From assembly GCA_947846985.1 (NCBI GenBank), contig CANTUZ010000005.1, positions 53,967,389 to 54,031,388 of the forward strand: a DNA stretch of 64,000 bases. Reading direction: 5' to 3'. A program made the position numbers and the translations under genes. The notes beneath the pieces were generated by a model. That model had not been told where the DNA came from. It ran no database searches and saw only the letters and a program-made list of their open reading frames with translations. The stretch comes from Fratercula arctica. Its lineage: Eukaryota; Chordata; Aves; Charadriiformes; Alcidae. Within the stretch, counting starts at the first letter, position 1; each line of letters starts with the position of its first letter. This document shows positions 23,501 to 35,481 of the stretch, piece by piece.

Positions 23501-26500
23501 ACGCTGAAACTGTTTTATAACATTTTAAAACCAGACTGGATATTCCAGATCACCATACATTTCAACTGTGATTCTGTGTCATTTATTAATAGGTAGCATT
23601 GGAGGAGAGAATTTCAAAAATCAATTTCTAAAAGTATAATGCTCCTGAATCTAAGCTTTACTCTAGTTACCTGCAAAACCTACTGAAGAACTGCAATAAA
23701 ATTGGTTTGAGCAAATATTCAGTTAGCAAATCCAGCAAGTCTATGTAAAAGCATGAGATGGAAAAGATATTTGCTTAGATGAAGTAATAGTGACTGGGCA
23801 GCATTGTGATCCAGAATCCACCTTGGTGAAGAGCACAGGCTATACCTCCGTATGTAATCGATCTGGAGCAGAGCAGCCCAGCAGTCCTTCAAACTTAAGC
23901 TGTTGTCTGATTCTAAGGGAGAGACATTGAGCCTTAAACTAGAGCCCTGCAGAAGCACTTTGGAAAGGGTTTTCCAAGTGTCAACAGTGAATTACAGAAC
24001 TGGAAAATGATGAAATTTTGCATCTTTGACCCGTTTTTCATTGTATGCTTTGGACAGAAAGCGGTTTGCTTACCAGAGAAATGCAGCTGACCTCAGTTTC
24101 CACTGCTTTACACTCAGTACAAAAGCTACAGTTATGCATAGATAGCACTAAGCATTCACTTTTCCCATGCAGAAATAAATTTCTAAAGTAGAAGGCACCT
24201 GTTTACAGGTTAGATTTATCTCGGGTCAGTGCCTAGGTGGACACAAGAAGAAGGACACAAATATGGGCTTTCTAAAGCCCAAAGTAGGGAGTCTGTCCAT
24301 TGCACCTGGGTAAACACAGGTCTTTTCCAGCCTTTCCTATTATATTAGCTCACATCTTCCCTCAATAGGAAAAGCCTGAGGTTAGCAGTGCAAGAGGTGG
24401 TTGAGAACTCAAGAACTTTCATTGAGTCTCCTTGGTCTGGGGCTGAACACTCTCCCCAGAAAGTGCTTTCAGCCCAGGTCTGTCACGCAGGGGAGCACCA
24501 GGAGGAGATGCATGAGGAACAAGTACAAGTTCCTTCATTATCCACCATCTTCACAGCTTTTTAAGCACAAAACACAGTCCCTTCTTCCCCGTGTCAAAAA
24601 AGCATCTACACTCCACTGAAAGATGCACATAGGGTGGAGGAACCCGCTTAGTCTCTCCTGTAAGTTCCCATTCCCAGACCCTTCTCCACTGCCTGTCCGC
24701 CCCCAACCAGATGCCCTGCCTTCACACCCAGGTCCTGCCCTTCCTCGGTCCGCGGTGATCCAGGCTCCCAGAAAGAAGTGTTCCTTAGCAGTGGTTACAC
24801 TTGTGAAATCTATAACAAACACACCACGAAGTGGGCAAACAAAATATTGAATATCTACCCAGCAAGCTTATGGTTTATAGGCTGCATTGCGAAAGAAGAC
24901 ATGCCCTTAAAAAAGTGCTATATAAATCACCTGGAATTCGTCTGTGTCAGGAACACGTGAGGAACAAGTACTGGGCTGGTACAGCTTGGGGGTTGCAGGA
25001 TCACCCTGCAATGTGCCACTCCACACACGCTGTCTGCTGTGTGCACAGCCACCTCTTTTTATTGGCTTTGATCCTGGCTCCTACGTGCTTCACGTGATGG
25101 TCTGTATCTCTGGCGTTAGATCTGGTAATGGTGAACATTGTCTCCATTCACCCAATCTGTGCCACAAATAATTTTTGCTTTTTTATGCCCTCTAAATTGT
25201 CTCTTTTCCAGGCTGAAGATCTGTCTCCTCAAACAGCAGCTGTTCCAAACCTTTGATTAACCTTACCACCTTTTTCTAAAGATTTTATGGTTCTCATTTA
25301 TCCTTTCTGTTATTATAGGACCAGGATCACGCACTCTAAGCCACGTGTGGTGATCCAGACATTTAGACAGTGGTACAATGTTCCTATCTGATATGCTCTT
25401 TTTGCTTTCCCATTAATTTCTAATATTTAATTTGCCTCCTTCCCCACTAATGAGCTGATCTGTATTTCAGCTACCTACCATCACACCAGACCCTTACTCC
25501 GAGTGACAGCAGTCGGTTCAAGTACAGCATTTCACCAATCCTGCAGCTAAAACTTAACAAGAAAATCAAAATCCCCACTGACACAGTAACAGCAAGCCAG
25601 AAAGCTACTGTTCTTTCTGGTTTCAAAATGACACAGAATTTGTCATGTCCATTCCTTGATTTTACCAGAAGATGGTGGCACAGGGCTCCTTTTCCTATAA
25701 TCCCCAGAACTCGATGGTCCATACGCAGTTCTACCTGCAGAAAGCAGTGTAGCAGAATCACACTAAAAGTGTGGCTTCTTGCAAGGATCTTACTACTCAT
25801 AACTGGTATACTGAAACAATAACATTTTACTAGCAGAATTTTCCCTACAGACCTTTTTCTCTCGGTGTGAAGGAACCCTTCTTATGCAAACAACTTTTAG
25901 AATGACAAGTTCACCAGAGAATAAAAGTTCTCATTTTGGAATGAAGTTGTCAACACAGAGAAACCTCTTGGCACTACTATTTAAATTTAAACTGATACCT
26001 TACATTATTTATCTTTCTGTTGCAGGTATGACCTGAAATAAGCGCTAAGAAAATCCCTTCAAGTTACGCTTGAAGTTTTTTTGCTCCCAAAGCCAGATAG
26101 AAAGTATTAGGGCTAAACTTTGCTAAGTGTTATCATTTGTTATTGTTTAAGGGATTAATATTGTTGGCTACAGTGAAGAAGCAGAAGGCAGATCAGCTAG
26201 CTGAAGGAATATATTCAATAAAATGAAATGTATATGATTCCATTGCTCATATCCCTTTTCTTAAACAAGTCTTTGACACTGTAAACTTTTGGGATGCTGA
26301 TGATTCTGACAGATCACCGAGATGGTTTAATGCAACAATTCTCTTCCGTTTCAATGGAGGCAAATGAAGAGACCGTGTGGTTGCCCTTGGCCTCTGCAGC
26401 TCACATTCTGGCAGGTCAACACAATCCCACTTCCATCCATGGATTTCATTAACATGCCTCCACAGGACGCTTTGGTATCCAGGCTGTACCTACACAGGTT

Positions 26501-29500
26501 TTCTGTCATGATTGCTGGACCACCTTGCCCACCCTGCCGACCTAGAAGCAGTGAGAAGTGTTGGAGCGTATTTGCCTCTATTTGATGCTTCTTCTCAGTC
26601 ACCCTGGACACAACGGTGAAAAAGATAAGATTCTGACGCGCAGCACAATGACAGGCACGGGCATGAGGTAGCGATCTCTGGCTGGGGCAATTGAGGCCCA
26701 AAATGTCTTAAAATTTCACCCATAAGATTTACCAAAGGGACAGAGCTCAGACTTGAAAGATAGAAGATGCAGGAACAGAAAATAAATTCATGTTGTACAT
26801 TCTAGTATCTGTCTCTTGAACATGCGAGAAATCGTACAGCTTTTTTGATGGCTAAAGAATCTGGATCTGTGTGAGCAGCATACCTAAATGAGGTCTAGGT
26901 GTATGTTCTCTTTTGCATTCATATGCGTTTTAGGACCCACTTTTCACTACATCTTTCATCTCCTCTGTGCACAGATGTTTTCTCTTGCTCTGAGATTCTT
27001 TCCTGGCTGCAACCAAAGTTTTTATGACAACTACTTAGTGAATTATCTTATTCTATGTTGTTTTTTTCCTTTCAAACATTTTCCTTTAGCAGAGCATCTT
27101 CCATGTGGGCTGTGTTTCCTACATGAGACATAGTAAACAATATGGCAACTTTTCCTTATTAGGTATTTACACAAGTCAAGCAAAGCCTTCTTCAGATCTT
27201 CCATACGAGCATCACGTTGCTATTAACAAAAGTTTTCCAACCACGAAGGATACATTCTTGTTTAGTGAAGTAATAAATCGTAAGTATTTTTTTTTCCAGA
27301 TGACTTATGGAAAAGAAACTGAACGCAATCAAAAATAAGAGAAATAAAGACTCATTTGTATAAATCAAGCTAATTCACTTGTAATAAATTCATCTCCAGG
27401 GGTAGGATTGAACTGAAAAGCTACTTTCATCATGGAAATTCTCTTTTGCAAGAAGCCAGCAAAGTCATTTACAGCAACATCAGTGCTGAGCTGAGTCTGT
27501 GTAACCAGGGTATTAATCATACTGCAAGGACATGCACACGAAATGAATGAATTATATTGTTTTCTTTAAAACTGTTACTCTGAGGAAAGGACAATTACCA
27601 AGTTATTTTAAAAATGGATTCTCTGTGAAGCCTGGGACTGGGAACTCACAATGGATATTTCCAGATCAGTCTTTGCTGGCTAACAGTTTACAGAGAATGG
27701 ATGATATCACCATTGCACACGTGGGCTCAGTTTAAATCTAATGAAAGCAGCCTTGTGTGGGTAAGGGCAGAGGTGCGCTACCCAACAGGGAATGTTGGAC
27801 GGATGGGTACGATTAGGAGGATGTGTCACAGTACTCGGAGATACATGGTAGTCTTCATGCTCCTTTCCCCCCTGAGAATTTGCACTCATCCTAACTCCTA
27901 CTGCAGTGAATATTTAGTTTTCATTGAAATATTTGCATTTAAAAATGCTCATATTTCTCTTATACTTTTTTCTGCTGGGAAACTGCTGCCTCTCTGTTTT
28001 GGAGACAAGACTTGAATGCTGGATTAGGGACTAACACTGCTATGAGGTTTTTTTTGTTGTTTTGTGCTTCCAAAAGGTACTTAGAGTCATGTCAAAGATG
28101 AGCTGGGTTGTGAGGCACTGAGACTGCCTTGTAGCTGCCATGCAGGTACTCCTTGTTCTCAGAATCCACAGTCAAAAACCACCCTGCACAGCAACTATCA
28201 TAATCAACTGTTTTTAAGAGCTTAGTGATTCTCTGCTTCAAAATGATTGTGAGTACAGGGAAAAAGACTGCTGCTTGTGTTGTGATGAATCTACTGAAAC
28301 AATTCGAATAGGGTTGGCTTACATCTGGGTGAATTCCCATTTCCTTGAAATGGTAGCAGTGATCAAGGGCTGAACAGATGACATAGCTGTGGAGAGAGGG
28401 CTGGTGTGCCCATTCAAGGGCAAGTTCTCTAGATACCAGCGTTAGGGTTCAGATCACACCGCTGGGAATAATAAAGGAAAGTCCAAAGTACTCGTAGCAT
28501 CTTAATACCAGGACTTATGTGAGAAACTGGTGTTTCTGTGACTATCTGATTGCTTTGAGCTTTTTGGCATTGAGTCAGCTCCTTTCCTTACCTCTGAAAG
28601 GTAAAATGCATTGAACACATACCACATTAGCCCTGAAATCCCCCTGCTTCATGGTTTGTGACAACATACTACATGGACCCTGCCACGGGGCAAAGCAAAC
28701 AGAGCTTTACTAACAGAAGCTACCACATCAGCAAACAAGAGTCCCAGTGGCCCATAAACAAGGTCAGATAGAACGAAATTCCTTTCTCTCACATGGCTCA
28801 GATGTTGCCAAGAGAAGCCTGGCACTCAGATCTGGTGGGGAACATCTAGGCTGCCCTTCAGGGACCCATCCCAGTGAGTCCATCTTCCCTTGCAGGGGTT
28901 CTCAGCTGAGGGATGCTCTCTTTAGGTAAATCCTTTTCCTCAGAGCTTCATGTAATTATGTCAGGCCAGAGCTAACGGACCCACAGCAGGTCATTGATCT
29001 TGTATGGTTATGATAGGGGGTCACATACTCCACCGTAAGCTGTATTGACCCCTTCTGCTGACTGTTGCTGCAGGAAGCCAAGTGGACAACACTTCACAGG
29101 GTATAAAGAAGCTCTAGTTCTCTTTCAGGGCTTAGTTTGGATGCAGCTGTCCAATAGACTGAGAGAAGGCATGTGTGGGATTAACCTGTCCTAATCAGAT
29201 CTGGAAGTGGAAGACTGAAGGGTGTTAATAAAAACACTTACCGACAAATGAAAGACACCTTAAAATACATGTGTTTACCACAGACAAAATGAATACACAG
29301 TACGTGAATGAAATTTTTAGCTTATGTCTATTAGAATCCTTCCTTTCCTTCTCTACTGTTAATACAACTAGATAGCATAAAGAGGAACATTCCTTATCAC
29401 ACACTAAAACGGACATAAGCAACATGGACAGATGATGAAAGGCAGATCAATACAATTTTGATGGCATTAGGACAAAATGCCCCCTGTCTCCACAAAAACT

Positions 29501-31883
29501 TTGCAGAATTATCCACTTCTTAAAGAACATAACCAGGACTATGCTGAAAATATCATCAGCCAGATATATTTAGTCCCCTGCTCTATAGATCTCCACAGTA
29601 TGGATTGCCATGCTGTGAACTATCAGCATTTTTGTGCCTTCCACATATGTATGTCGCGAGGCCAGTGTTTTTTCTCATGTTTTTTCCACATCCTCCCCTT
29701 CCAGAGAGATTTAGGACAATCCCTCTTCGCACTCCAGGTCCCTGACACAGCTCAGGGCAAGCTGCTGGTCTGGAGCATGAAGTATCTCAATTGGAGGACA
29801 ACTGTGGTAATGCCCTGCATCCTGGTAGATACCTCCCAAGCCCGTCCATTATTCAAGGTGCCATGTTTGATACTTTTGCCAGAAGCAATCATTTCTCACA
29901 CTCCAGTGTGAAAACTCCCAGTGCAGCTCTCCTGCAGTTCCTTGCCTCCACTCTCAAAAGCAAAGGCCTGGGAGGTAGATGGAGCAGGAAGTTGCTCCAT
30001 GTGTTATTTCCCGAAGCCTCTGTGCTGTCCTAGCAACTGTGGGATTTTTCTTAACCTCTTTCCCTTTAGCAATATGCTGAGAACCTGTTCTTCTGCCACC
30101 CCACTCTGATAAAAATCTCACCATCCTGCCTTTTAATCAGTACTGGTGCGCCAATTTATCAGGGTGGGATCTCACTGGAGCTGCTCCCGGCTCTTGTTGA
30201 GTTTGTACAGTCACCGCAGAGCAAGCTGCCTCACACCACAGCAAGTTATCTTTGATCTCTACTCTGTAAAAGCCGCTGCTTCGCACAGAGGCGCGGTATC
30301 TCCCAATCCACTGAGTGATGGTATCTTGCCCTGGCAGAAGCAATAGCTCAGGGCTTCCACTGAGATCTTGCTGCTTGGAGCAAAGGGACTCAGACAAGGC
30401 AGCAGTCTCCAAGCTCCCCTGAGTCAGAAGCATAGACCCCCATACACCGTACCCATGCTACAAGCATTGATGGGTCTCAACAGAACACCTCTGCGCAGAG
30501 CGGACCAAGTTTGGGAGAACAGGTCGGAGGACCAGAGAGATGTCAGGAGCAGGGAGCTTGTTTGTTGATTTGGGGCTTGTGTCGCCTTCGCAGTGCTCGC
30601 AGCACATTGCCAGGACCACTGTAGAAATGAGCAACATACATTAAGGAGCATCGCCTTCCCAGCGACAGGGACTAAACTCTGCTTGCAAAAAAATGTATCC
30701 AGGGTCAATACGCAGTGGCACGAGTCAAAGCAGTGCAGTGGGAGAACCGCTGCCAAAGCAGGAGTTGGGCTGTCCTTGAGGCAGCAACTGCACCGTAAAG
30801 GATTTGTATAGACTTCAGCAACGCCGAGCCCTGGGCCCCAGTGTTCCACTGCAGTTAGAGTGATCCGCAGACCCACAATAGCAAGAGAGTGGTTATGTAC
30901 TTCTTGAAAACAGGTTTTACCCAAGTAGGCACATAAGGAGAGAATGCAAAGAATTGCCACCTCCATATGAGAAAAGCTGGACTCATTTAACAGCCTTCAA
31001 AATTTATTTTACAGACACCCTGCTATGTTAATAAGAGTGACTGAAAGTTTTCATTGATTTTGAAAGATTTATAACAGGATAGGAAGAGAATGGAGTCACT
31101 GAGAGTCAGTCCTTAAGCGACAGATTTAAATGACTGCTTATTTTATTCATCAGCCATAGCAATAATTCATGGATGACATTGTAGTGGGACAATTCTTTGA
31201 CAGTTTATGCCTAATGTCACTGTCTCTCAAAGTTTTTTCCTGACTCTGGAGACTGCAAGAAGACATTTACAGTAAGTACTACAGCAGAATAAGTCTATTG
31301 TCTCTTTTTGGGGATTTTATCTTCTTTTCAGTGGTTTTTTAAGATGTCCTAGGCAAAGAGTTGGAACATGTGAGAAAGAACAGGTTGGTTCAGGGTAAAC
31401 AACAACAATCTAGGCAGCAAAAAGCTGTGTAAGACAGAAAGGTCTCCACAGGGACTGGCGCAGGTGAACAGTGACCATCAGCAAGTCATAATAGAATTGC
31501 AAGGAATTTGTTGCCTGTTGGGATAAAGTTTTTGGTGAGCAAGCCAGAGCTGGAAGCAGTCTGGACAAAACCACTTAGCAGAGAGAATTCACTTGTAAAA
31601 ATAGCATTAGACTTTACAAAAAAACTGTCTTCCAAGGAAAATCTGGACAATGTGTTAATAACTTGAGTTATTCAGCTGGGGGAAATGTTACATTGTAAAA
31701 CCGTCAGTTGCTTGGGTGGTTTTCTTACAATTTTTTGCATATCAGTTTGATAAGGAAATCCCATGTTTACTTCTGAGTATCCCTCGATCGGAGAGTAGTT
31801 AGCAGCACTAACTAGCCCACATGTGCAAACAGGGTAGCCATTGCAACTCATGCCGAAAACCAGCATGCACAATAACTCAGCAA
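20592..31883. other. Intergenic DNA between serpins 1 and 2
   Basis: 11.3 kb with no supported gene. Two exon-like minus readings, near 25.5-25.75 kb (one membrane-like segment) and 30.1-30.4 kb (weak Ig-like pattern), are described as findings only. Confidence 0.5.
22922..22939. repeat. (CTAGGG)3
   Basis: Three perfect CTAGGG hexamers. It resembles but is not the TTAGGG telomere repeat, and it is too short to call an interstitial telomere. Confidence 0.8.
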
Positions 31884-34800
31884 TTACTTCTGAGTAGGAT
31901 AGACAATCTTCCCCATGAAAAGTGTGGTGCTGGTTGCTTTGTCAGAAATCAATATAATGAAGGGCCTGTTGAATTTCATGGTAATGGAAGGACGCAGAAG
32001 TCTGTTCAGGATTACGGCCGTGGCTCCTGCAGCCTCCGTTCCGGCCTCATCAACTTCCAGCAGGGCCTTGTGGACCGCCTGCAGGGAAAAGGACCAAACG
32101 CTGTGGTTTATATATGGGACAGCAAGCAGAGGGTGAATAGACACACCCTTCTTATGGAATATTTAGGAGAAGAAAGGAGTGATAAACCCCAGTGGACCAA
32201 ACTTTCTGGTATGGTAAATCTCTAACAGCCTGCAACAGGAATGTTTTCCATGTCAGGACTGAGTGGAGATGGCCAAAAATAACAACAGACACACTATAGA
32301 TGCAGCCTCAGCGGTGCTGAGTAGAGGAGGATAATAGCAGTCCATGCACTGGCTGGTTTATTTTCTCAGGTTGTTTGAACTTCCACTAGCAACACTTTCT
32401 CTGCTATTCCAAGGTTAATGGACGACTGCTATTTAAATGCTAATACAGGGACAATATTTGGCATCTTTGTCCCATTACATCGTAGCTTAAACTGACATGG
32501 TGAAATTCTGCTACTGCAAACTGGAATTTTCCTGTAAACTTTGAGAATATTAAAAAATGAAGTACTAATCAACGCAAATATAATAATATACTCCTCATTT
32601 ATAATTTACTTGACAAAATCGCATGTAAACAATCATATTCCAGTGCCAAGAAATCATTTAACTTTTCCATGTACTTAATATCCAGCCTTTAAATAGCAAT
32701 ATTAAAATAATGCAAAGGTGGGACAGCAGACCCTCTCTGTAGAAAAGCACAATTACTAAGCAAGCCCCTGCATGTCATTGTGAGTTTTACTTTTAACTTC
32801 AGTAGGACAAGGAGGAGAAGCAAGTCTTTAAAAACCCCAGGTACAATTGATCAGAGCAACCTCCGCCGCCCCATCACCAGCTCTGTTTGTTCACTTACTT
32901 GTGAAACCTGAAGATCGCGGCTGCCACTAATTCCAGACAGATCAGCATTACTAGAGAATACTTCAGTAATGCCCATTTCCTTGAACAGGCTTTTAACATC
33001 GTAAGACCCGCTAATAGAAATCTTTGGTAACTGCAGATCTAATCTCCTGTTGAACAAAGAAAACAAAACAACAGTCAAGGCTTGCAGCCTTGTTTCAGCC
33101 AGCAGGCTGGAGAGTACGCAATTCAGTGGCACTTGAAAGCATTCTTTTGATTGCTAATTTGTTTGACGGTAGCATTTGTATTCCTTGAGCAATTTTGGCA
33201 TCCAGAGAGATGCGCCATCTTCTTGTGCCTGCATTCTCTCTTTGATTTTGCCATTCTCTCTTTCTTCATTGCCACTCATCCCAGGGCCACATACGCACTT
33301 GTTTTGTGGCTAAAGGGCTCCAGAGAGGAAGCAGAACAACTACGGAAAGGCTAAAAGAAGGGAAAAGGAGGATAAAATCTAAGACACAGTGAAGCAAATG
33401 AATTATGTTAGCACCATGAAAGAAGAGGTATGGTAGCCAAAAGACACCCAAGCAAGTCTTGAGGCAGTTGTTACAATGCTGCGTGCCCTTCTGTCAGGTC
33501 AGAGAGTCTGCGGTTGCTTATCGATTGTGCTCTGCTTTGGCTTGTCTTGGGAATCACTTAAAACCCTGCTTTATGAAATCAGGACATTACATCCAGGAGA
33601 AGGTGATCTGAAATTAATGCTTTCTCTTAGAAATAATGATGTGTCCTCAAATATAGTAATCCATCTACCTAGAGTTACCTGGTCTCAAGTTTGTTTTCCC
33701 ATTTACAAACAGTTTCCTTGGAGAGAGCATCTTCCACTTGCTTCATCTTTCCATCGTCAGGCAGAATGAGCAATGCTCGTGCGGTGCCCTTGTAAGGCAG
33801 CTCTACCACCTCGCAAGAGAGATCCTGGTCGTAGTAACTGTCATAGTTACCATCACGCTTCATCATGTTGACTCTAACAGATGCATTTGTATTCACAAAA
33901 AAATCATCCTCATATGTACGCAAAGGATCAAAAGAATTTTCCCAGGCAGCTATTGGGGGAAAAGAGAAGATGTTGCACTCAAACATGTGAAGAATGGTTG
34001 ATATAAATCAGACTAACTTAAATGTTAGGACGTTGAAGGGCTGTTTACAGGAGGAGAGGATCACTAAATCACTTCAACCTCCAGCATAACACACAATAAA
34101 ACATTTCAGCTGTGCAGTAAGTTCAGCATAGCGTAAGTCCTGTCTTGCTGAAAAACAAGCAAAGATTGATGAGGACCAGTTGAGAGAGTCCTGCTTCTAT
34201 TGTAGTCATATGTTCCCATCACTTGTGCCTTTTGTGTCATTTAAATTCAACCGCTTAAACATTGAGCCACAGGATCTTGCTATGCCTTTCCTGTTAGGCC
34301 GTACCTGATGCAAGCTGACTGCACTCAGCCTGGCGAGGAATTCATCAACAGAATAAAGGATCCTACCTCTCAAGCAGGTCTCCAGAAGCACAGGCCCTCA
34401 AAATGCTATGTCCCAAGTTTTCATGCAGCGTACCTAGTAGATCTACCGTAATACTGGGAACACTGGAAGTGCAAGGATATCAGTCCACTAAGGTTGACTG
34501 GCACATACAGTCAGCATAGAGATTGTGGAAAAATCTTTAGTCACGATGCCCTCAGACCAGCAACGCTGCTTGCGGGGGTCCCTGTCTATAAAGCAGTCCA
34601 ACAGAGTGGGACTTCTCTTTCCACAGCTTTCAGGCAAACTGGGCCAAAATCAAGCAATCAATATTTCTCAACAATCAGCTACCCTGTGTTTGGCCAGATC
34701 TAATCTTTACTTCAAAGGTCCTGCACAGTTTAGCTCTTTCTAAATAGTCACTCTGCTAATAAATCAGCAAGAGTTCCCTACAATTTTTGTTTTCCATCAA

Positions 34801-35481
34801 AATAATCTATTGAAATACTTTTTAAAATATCTTACCTTTAAAATAAATGTAGTTAACAAGAACCAATACAGTACTTGGGTCAAGATAACCAATTAACTCA
34901 GGAATTTTCCCCTTGGTTTTCTCCTCTACATATTTATTGATATGCTTTGTAGCTTCTTCTGGTTTATGGAAATTGCTAGAAAAAAATTCTGCATCATAAA
35001 ATTGTTTTGTGCTTTGTAAAAATGTCTCCTGTGGTTCATACCCAATAGCTGTAAAAAGGGCATTCCCTGTATTTAATGTGATATTAACATCAGCACAGTT
35101 CAGTACTGTCAAAACTTTATGAAAACTTTCATGTATATCACGCATGTGAGTCTCAGTCAGACAGTCAAAGCCCAGCCCTTCAAAAATCTGAGACAGGGTG
35201 GTTGACTTAGCACCAACAGCCAACATGGCAAAGGCAGTGGAGATGCTCATGGGAGAAAAGAAAACATTTTTATCAGCTTCTTTTGATATAGCCTGCTTGT
35301 AAAATCTAAATACAAAATCTGCATAGTTAGAGCCTTGCTTGTCACATTTATGTGTCAATAAATTTTGTGTTCCATCGTGCAGATCAGTATTATTGACTTT
35401 GTGGCAAATGTCTTCATGGTGGCAACGGGTTACGGCACAAAGAACAGCAAGGAGTAAACACAGGCACAGGAGATACTTCAT
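31884..35481 (-). CDS. Serpin 2: secreted clade A serpin, predicted Leu-Leu reactive bond, Cys-rich (419 aa)
   Basis: Coding exons: 35481-34836 (exon 2 begins at 35498), 33949-33679 (271 bp), 33046-32899 (148 bp), 32078-31884. Splice sites are GT-AG and phases match serpins 1 and 3. The start is MKYLLCLCLLLAVLC, a clear signal peptide; the longer upstream reading runs through the intron acceptor. Family marks: [75 protein letters not shown]. The loop [16 protein letters not shown] places Leu382 at P1 by counting from the hinge Gly at P15, close to the pattern of alpha-1-antichymotrypsin. The loop is one residue longer than that of A1AT, so the bond could shift by one. The mature chain is unusually Cys-rich (20, 26, 46, 107, 129 and two in exon 3). 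Sequons: N30, N133 and one in exon 3. No break was seen. Confidence 0.93.

Noticed and set aside
26283..26390. Minus reading SLHLPPLK...DLSESS...TVSK, resembling serpin exon 4
   Set aside because: Only an 11-base nucleotide match to serpin 1 exon 4, a large internal gap would be needed, and no nearby exon 3 or 5. Probably chance.
30424..30966. 180-codon minus ORF with a signal-like start
   Set aside because: No recognisable domain, Cys pattern or splice context; long frames of this size occur by chance here.
31821..32225. 134-codon plus-strand ORF
   Set aside because: Antisense to the last exon of serpin 2, which has clear family sequence.
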